Source: Alphaproteobacteria bacterium
GTDB lineage: Bacteria > Pseudomonadota > Alphaproteobacteria > Rhizobiales > JAKIUO01
Direction of reading: 5' to 3'
Length of the DNA: 57,551 bases
Assembly: GCA_024280475.1 (NCBI GenBank)
Contig: JAJRQA010000077.1
Location: 1 to 57,551 of the forward strand
Shown: piece after piece, positions 53,340 to 57,551 of the stretch
How the letters are laid out: every line of letters begins with the position of its first letter
Numbering within the stretch: the first letter of the stretch is position 1
Notes under the pieces: model-generated
What the model saw: the letters and a program-made list of their open reading frames with translations, nothing else
The model's database searches: none
Told to the model about the DNA's origin: nothing
Made by a program: the position numbers and the translations under genes

Positions 53340-54809
53340 TTGAGCGAAAATTCCATATTTGATAGTCTTTGGCACAGCGTTCGCGACGTTGGCGACTATG
53401 TCAGCGATCTGCGCAATCCAACAATTCGCCTCGGCGTGACGGGATTGGCCCGTTCAGGCAAAACCGTCTTTATCACTTCACTCATTCATAATCTCTTACA
53501 CGGCGGACGCTTACCGTTTTTTGATGCCATGGCCGAGGGGCGCATTAACCGCGCCTATCTGGAGCCCCAGCCAAATGACGAAATTCCCCGTTTTGACTAT
53601 GATATGCATCTTGACGAACTAACAGGCACGCCGCCAAGCTGGCCCTCCAATACAGAGCGTATCCGGCAATTGCGCATTACAATTGAATTTGAAACCAATA
53701 ATGTCTTGCGCAAGACCCTTGGACAGGACCGACTGCACCTTGATATTATCGACTATCCCGGCGAGTGGCTGCTGGATCTGCCGCTTTTGAATATGAGCTT
53801 TGAGGAATGGTCAGATCAGGCCTTTTCAATGAGCGGCGAACCTGAGCGCCTGTCTCTTGCTGCAGATTGGCGAGCCATGGTGATGGGCCTTGATCCTCTG
53901 GCGCCGCAATCTGAGAAAACTGCCGAAAAACTGTCACAGCTGTTTCGCTCTTATCTCATTTCCTGCCGTGATGACGCCCATGCCTTGTCCATGCTACCGC
54001 CAGGCCGCTTTTTGATGCCTGGAGAATTAGCAGGCTCGCCCGCTCTCACTTTCAGCCCACTGCAATTACCCAAAAATGGCCGCCCCCCTAAAAACAGTCT
54101 TTGGCAAATGATGGCGCGCCGTTTTGAGAGCTATAAAACTCATGTCGTAAAACCTTTTTTCAAGGATCATTTCACCAAACTGGATCGCCAGATCGTCCTG
54201 GTCGATACGCTTTCAGCACTCAACGCAGGCCCTGGCGCACTCAACGATCTTGAAAATACCCTCACCGCCATATTGCAATGCTATCGACCGGGGCAAAACT
54301 CTTGGCTGTCCAGCCTGCTAGGCAAACGCATCGATCGTATCTTGTTCGCAGCCACCAAAGCCGACCACCTGCATCAAAGCAGCCATGAACGGCTCAAAGG
54401 GGTTCTCAAAATTTTGACCGAGCGTGCCAGTGACCGCGCTGATCTGGCCGGTGCCAAGGTGGAAGTGATGGCCATTGCCTCCATCAGATCAACCAGCGAA
54501 ACGCACATCGAGCAGGCGGGGGAAACACTGCCGCTGATCAAGGGCATCCCGCTTAAGGGCGAAAAACTTGGCACGATGGTGTTCGATGGGCTGGAAGAAA
54601 TCGCCATTTTTCCCGGCGATCTACCCGACGACCCCGAAAAAACCCTTCTTGAAGGCAGAGTCAGCCCTGACAGGGGCGAGGAAGATATTCGTTTCATCCG
54701 CTTTCGCCCCCCTCAACTTAAAACCGAGATTGATGGCACGCCGCAAGCCCTGCCGCATATACATCTTGATCATGTGCTGAATTTTTTGCTGGGAGACTAT
54801 CTGGAATGA
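53340..54809 (+). CDS. ycjX: YcjX-like GTP-binding stress protein
   Basis: A P-loop NTPase of the YcjX/DUF463 family, linked in enterobacteria to the phage-shock regulon. Walker A is GLARSGKT, and DIIDYPGEWLLDLPLL, LVDTLSALNAGP and AATKADHLHQSS are family segments. TTG 53340 is preferred as start because GAGGA lies 6 nt upstream; ATG codons at 53319 and 53325 are in frame but lack a good site. 489 residues. Its TGA overlaps the ATG of the DUF697 gene (ATGA). Confidence 0.9.
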   Translation: MSENSIFDSLWHSVRDVGDYVSDLRNPTIRLGVTGLARSGKTVFITSLIHNLLHGGRLPFFDAMAEGRINRAYLEPQPNDEIPRFDYDMHLDELTGTPPSWPSNTERIRQLRITIEFETNNVLRKTLGQDRLHLDIIDYPGEWLLDLPLLNMSFEEWSDQAFSMSGEPERLSLAADWRAMVMGLDPLAPQSEKTAEKLSQLFRSYLISCRDDAHALSMLPPGRFLMPGELAGSPALTFSPLQLPKNGRPPKNSLWQMMARRFESYKTHVVKPFFKDHFTKLDRQIVLVDTLSALNAGPGALNDLENTLTAILQCYRPGQNSWLSSLLGKRIDRILFAATKADHLHQSSHERLKGVLKILTERASDRADLAGAKVEVMAIASIRSTSETHIEQAGETLPLIKGIPLKGEKLGTMVFDGLEEIAIFPGDLPDDPEKTLLEGRVSPDRGEEDIRFIRFRPPQLKTEIDGTPQALPHIHLDHVLNFLLGDYLE

Positions 54810-55969
54810 GTGACAAGCCTTCAGCCCAAAAACCACCGTCCCGCAAGCCACAATTTTTCCGCCCGGATGAAGTTGATGTGCCGCGCGAGCAAGAAAATGC
54901 CAAAGCCGCTGCGCCTGATCCGCAACAAGAAACCATTTCTACCCAGCCAGAAGAAACCAGTTCGCCACGCCCGGCCGCGCTGCATCAACCAAAGGACAAG
55001 CGCGAAAGCTTTGAACTGCCAGAGGGGAAAGGCGGCTTCGTTGAAGATGAATTGTCCGGTGAAAAAGATACACAAGGCACCACTATCCCAACGCTCAACG
55101 ATATCAAGCGCGGCTTTCGCTGGACCGGCATTTTGGTCAGCGCCGCCGGGGCGCTTGCGGCAATGGCCTTTACCGCCTGGCTCCATTCCCATGTTGAAGG
55201 CCTGATGGCGCGCGAGGACTGGATTGGCTGGCTGGCGCTGGGTCTTGTGTCCCTTGTCTGCCTGGCGCTGCTGATGATTGCCATCAAAGAGTATTTTGCC
55301 CTGCGCCGTCTCAAAAAGCTTGGCAACTTGCGCGAGCTTGCGGAGCGGTCCCTCAAACATGATGAGCGCAAACCTGCAAAAAAAATTCAGTTACAGATCG
55401 CTGGACTGTTTCATGGCCGCCGCACTCTTGCCTGGGGCCTGGCCAATCTCAAAGAGCATGAGAGCGAAGTGCTGTCAGCCCGCGATCGCCTGATGCTGGT
55501 GGAGCGCAGCTTGATGGTGCCGCTTGATATTGATGCCCGCAAGATCGTCGCCGATAGCGCCAAACGGGTCAGCGTCATGACCGCTATCAGCCCTTTTGTG
55601 TTTCTCGACATGCTGCTCGTCGCCGTTGAAAATTTTAAGATGCTGCGCCGCTTGATGACCCTTTATGGAGGTCGCCCCGGCCTGCTTAGCCAATTTCGGA
55701 TGATCAAGATGATGATCGCCAATCTTGCTATTTCAGGAGGCGTTGCCGTTGGCGCCGATCTTATCGGACATGTCATTGGCGGACAGGTAGCAACCAAACT
55801 GGCCGGGCGCGTTGGCGAGGGCATGATCAACGGATCGCTCACAGCCCGGCTCGGCATTACAGCCACCAAGCTCATTCGCCCGCTCCCATATATAGAAGCC
55901 AAACCAACCACCATAACGGCGTTCGTCAAAGAGCTGACACGCGGGAGTAAAAGGAAAGCCAAGCCATGA
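54806..55969 (+). CDS. TIGR01620/DUF697 membrane protein (YcjF-like)
   Basis: A 387-residue partner of YcjX. The N-terminal 95 residues are hydrophilic, Pro/Gln/Glu-rich; two transmembrane helices follow (about residues 105-130 and 140-162), then a helical cytosolic domain with further hydrophobic stretches typical of DUF697 (VSVMTAISPFVFLDMLLVAVENFKMLRRL, in part). Overlaps ycjX and the nuclease gene by ATGA on both sides, so the three are translated as one coupled set. Role unknown; a membrane-stress function is inferred from the family. Confidence 0.9.
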   Translation: MSDKPSAQKPPSRKPQFFRPDEVDVPREQENAKAAAPDPQQETISTQPEETSSPRPAALHQPKDKRESFELPEGKGGFVEDELSGEKDTQGTTIPTLNDIKRGFRWTGILVSAAGALAAMAFTAWLHSHVEGLMAREDWIGWLALGLVSLVCLALLMIAIKEYFALRRLKKLGNLRELAERSLKHDERKPAKKIQLQIAGLFHGRRTLAWGLANLKEHESEVLSARDRLMLVERSLMVPLDIDARKIVADSAKRVSVMTAISPFVFLDMLLVAVENFKMLRRLMTLYGGRPGLLSQFRMIKMMIANLAISGGVAVGADLIGHVIGGQVATKLAGRVGEGMINGSLTARLGITATKLIRPLPYIEAKPTTITAFVKELTRGSKRKAKP

Positions 55970-56541
55970 TGAAATTCTCACGCATCATTCTGACCGCCAG
56001 CGCTCTGCTTCTCTCCACTATGGTTTTTTCCGCACCTTTATACGCAAAAAACAAGTGCCCCACAAACTGCTACCCAATGCTTGTCATGAGGGTCATAGAT
56101 GGAGATACAGTGCAAGGCTATATTCATACGAGCGATGATATGGCCGTCATCTATGCCAAACTACGTCTTGATGGAATAGACACACCAGAAAGTAAGCGCC
56201 CTCAATGCCCAGAGGAACACCTTCTGGCACTGCTGGCCAAGGGAGCGCTGGCAAATCAACTTGCTCCCATTATCCGTTCGCGGTCGATCAATCAGACCTG
56301 TGCCTGCGATACAAAAGGCGGAAAATTCGCCCGACGCCGCATTGGCAGTCTGCGCATTAAAAAGAGTGGCGGTAAAAAGTGGATTGATGTTGCCAAGCCA
56401 CTTATAAGCCGCTGCTACGCCATTGCATATAGTGGTAAGGGACCACGAATAAATTGGTGCAAATGCCTAAAATCAGGCGATTGCCCAGCGAATAAATTCC
56501 CCGCAAAATGCATAAAACGGTTCACCAGTAAATCAAAATAG
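55966..56541 (+). CDS. Secreted cysteine-rich staphylococcal-nuclease-like protein
   Basis: A 191-residue thermonuclease (SNase) fold protein. A signal peptide (about residues 7-27, ending near LYAK) directs it out of the cytosol. VIDGDTVQG and RLDGIDTPES match the metal-site Asp residues, the catalytic Arg and Glu of SNase; the second Arg is probably in the basic GGKFARRRIG stretch. The mature protein carries about ten cysteines, many more than SNase, suggesting several disulphides. ATG lies inside the DUF697 stop (ATGA). Substrate DNA or RNA is not known. Confidence 0.85.
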   Translation: MMKFSRIILTASALLLSTMVFSAPLYAKNKCPTNCYPMLVMRVIDGDTVQGYIHTSDDMAVIYAKLRLDGIDTPESKRPQCPEEHLLALLAKGALANQLAPIIRSRSINQTCACDTKGGKFARRRIGSLRIKKSGGKKWIDVAKPLISRCYAIAYSGKGPRINWCKCLKSGDCPANKFPAKCIKRFTSKSK

Positions 56542-56583
56542 AGTGTGCTTATAAAATACGAGATCCTATCAATCCCCCAGAAC

Positions 56584-56628
56584 ACAAAAAAACCGGACCA
56601 GAGTTAAACTCCAGTCCGGCTTTCTTTG
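56584..56628. terminator. Bidirectional terminator after the nuclease gene
   Basis: A stem of 6 bp (56593-56598 with 56614-56619) plus 5 inner bp around a 2x2 mismatch. Followed by CTTTCTTT on the plus strand and by eight T on the minus strand. It ends the ycjX-DUF697-nuclease transcript. Confidence 0.7.
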
Positions 56629-56876
56629 TTCGAAACCCCTTTTATCAACGTTGCCCCCCAAAAATCCGCATTTTCTGGTGTCGTGACAAATGGCTTCGAA
56701 GCATGACTCCAATCTATCCCCACCCGAGGCTGGAGCCATGCCAACGGACGAGACTTGCACTAATTAAATCAGCTTGGGCCTGTCCGAATTCTTTAGAAGG
56801 TCAGCGTTTGTAAGCCTCAAAAACCATTACTTCAATGGCAAATAACAGTTTTCAACACAGATTAATAAATGCTCAC
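56629..56876. other. Non-coding stretch before the ndk terminator
   Basis: About 250 nt (430 nt including both terminators) without a gene. No repeat, promoter or frame with a ribosome binding site is evident. Confidence 0.45.
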
Positions 56877-56914
56877 AAAAAGGTCCGGCACTGATCTAAA
56901 TCAATACCGGACCT
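56877..56914 (-). terminator. Intrinsic terminator of ndk
   Basis: An 8-bp stem AGGTCCGG (56881-56888) with CCGGACCT (56907-56914), whose loop contains a small extra pairing, followed on the minus strand by TTTTTG. It lies 60 nt after the ndk stop. Confidence 0.8.
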
Positions 56915-56974
56915 AAGGTGTTATTCTATCGGGATTCTTAAGAAGAAACCTTAAAATGCTCACTTGGAATTGAT

Positions 56975-57397
56975 TTAGCCGACCAGTTCGTCTGGGGAAA
57001 AACACATGGCAATTTCAAGAGCTGCATTGTCAAGGCTGTCTGACCCATGCACAGAATTTTCGCCAAGGCTTTGCGCAAATTCCTTGCGAATGGTGCCAGC
57101 ATCTGCTTCAGCTGGATTGGTCGCACCCATGATTTCGCGGTTTTTGAGAACGGCATTTTCGCCTTCCAGAACCTGCATGACGATAGGGCCAGATGACATG
57201 AACTCTGTCAGTTCACCAAAAAAGGGTTTGTCAGCATGGATGCCGTAGAATTTTTCGGCCATTGCGCGATCCCAATGCACGCGCTTTGACGCAACGACGC
57301 GCAAACCGCCTTCTTCCAGCTTGGCGATAATTTTACCTGTGAGATTGCGTTTTGTCGCATCCGGCTTGATCATTGAAAATGTGCGTTCAATTCCCAT
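56975..57397 (-). CDS. ndk: Nucleoside diphosphate kinase
   Basis: Balances nucleoside triphosphates through a phosphohistidine. 140 residues, standard length; [18 protein letters not shown] at the start, [15 protein letters not shown], and the catalytic His in [16 protein letters not shown] precedes ATG. It has its own promoter and terminator, so it is monocistronic. Confidence 0.97.
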   Translation of the reverse strand: MGIERTFSMIKPDATKRNLTGKIIAKLEEGGLRVVASKRVHWDRAMAEKFYGIHADKPFFGELTEFMSSGPIVMQVLEGENAVLKNREIMGATNPAEADAGTIRKEFAQSLGENSVHGSDSLDNAALEIAMCFSPDELVG

Positions 57398-57447
57398 AAT
57401 ATGTTCCCTTTTGTGTCATTTGATGAAAAATTTTTGATCTGTGCAAG

Positions 57448-57476
57448 CTTATAGCCGTGCACTTTCATGGCTGCAA
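57448..57476 (-). promoter_or_regulatory. ndk promoter
   Basis: TTGCAG (57476-57471), 17-nt spacer, TATAAG (57453-57448) on the minus strand. The -10 and following bases TATAAGCTTGC are identical to those of the rnhB promoter. Confidence 0.5.
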
Positions 57477-57551
57477 GGACAGTTCACTGTTTTACCTCGC
57501 GGACAGGTGTGGTAAATGCTCCCATGCTTCATATAAATGATCTTACATATC

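Overview
The window is a stretch of an alphaproteobacterial chromosome. The evidence is the gene content: a TIGR01459-family HAD protein, ribF, ileS, lspA, two M16 peptidases, pgi, mutL and rsmD in that order; CheZ-type phosphatases; DUF2336, TIGR02301, ELM1-like and YcjX/DUF697 proteins; and a flgE-flgK-flgL cluster. The mix suits a motile member of the Hyphomicrobiales or a neighbouring order, but the genus cannot be fixed from the sequence. Coding density is high, base composition is roughly balanced, and I see no prophage, insertion sequence, tRNA, rRNA or CRISPR array.

Layout. 1-6.7 kb: the end of one CheZ-like gene; the minus-strand operon rplY-pth-ychF; a MarR-GNAT fusion gene that starts inside a nested palindrome; a HAD gene; a GC-rich island of three approximately 71-bp repeats; and cheY-cheZ. 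6.9-19.4 kb: ribF, ileS (interrupted by one in-frame TAA), lspA, a lipoprotein, an active/inactive M16 pair, pgi, mutL and a small anchored protein. 19.4-24.95 kb: rsmD, a class II aldolase and an ELM1-like gene as one operon, an Lrp/AsnC regulator, DUF2336, then rpe-gph. 25-32.7 kb: a central-carbon block (fba class I, pgk, tkt, phosphoribulokinase, PPi-dependent phosphofructokinase). 32.7-48 kb: an exported protein plus TlpA thioredoxin, a LysM envelope protein, LOG, DUF423, cysS, an orphan YejF-type ABC ATPase, sterol desaturase, rnhB-truA, dapE, several hypotheticals and a diguanylate cyclase. 48-57.5 kb: flgL, flgK and flgE (minus strand), the overlapping trio ycjX-DUF697-secreted nuclease, and ndk.

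How the genes work together. The carbon block holds enzymes for interconverting triose, pentose and hexose phosphates. PRK lies divergently beside a PPi-PFK whose specificity residues point to pyrophosphate, so the set could run reversibly, as in a Calvin-type or regulatory RuBP branch; no RuBisCO gene lies in the window. Motility and c-di-GMP functions recur: two CheZ paralogues, CheY, hook genes and a GGDEF protein.

The items most worth a second look are a candidate small RNA between rpe and fba with the same motif in two hairpin loops; the 71-bp inverted/direct repeat island; FliM-like CheY-binding tails on both CheZ proteins; the nonsense codon in ileS; the PRK/PPi-PFK divergent pair; and the nested palindrome over the MarR-GNAT start.
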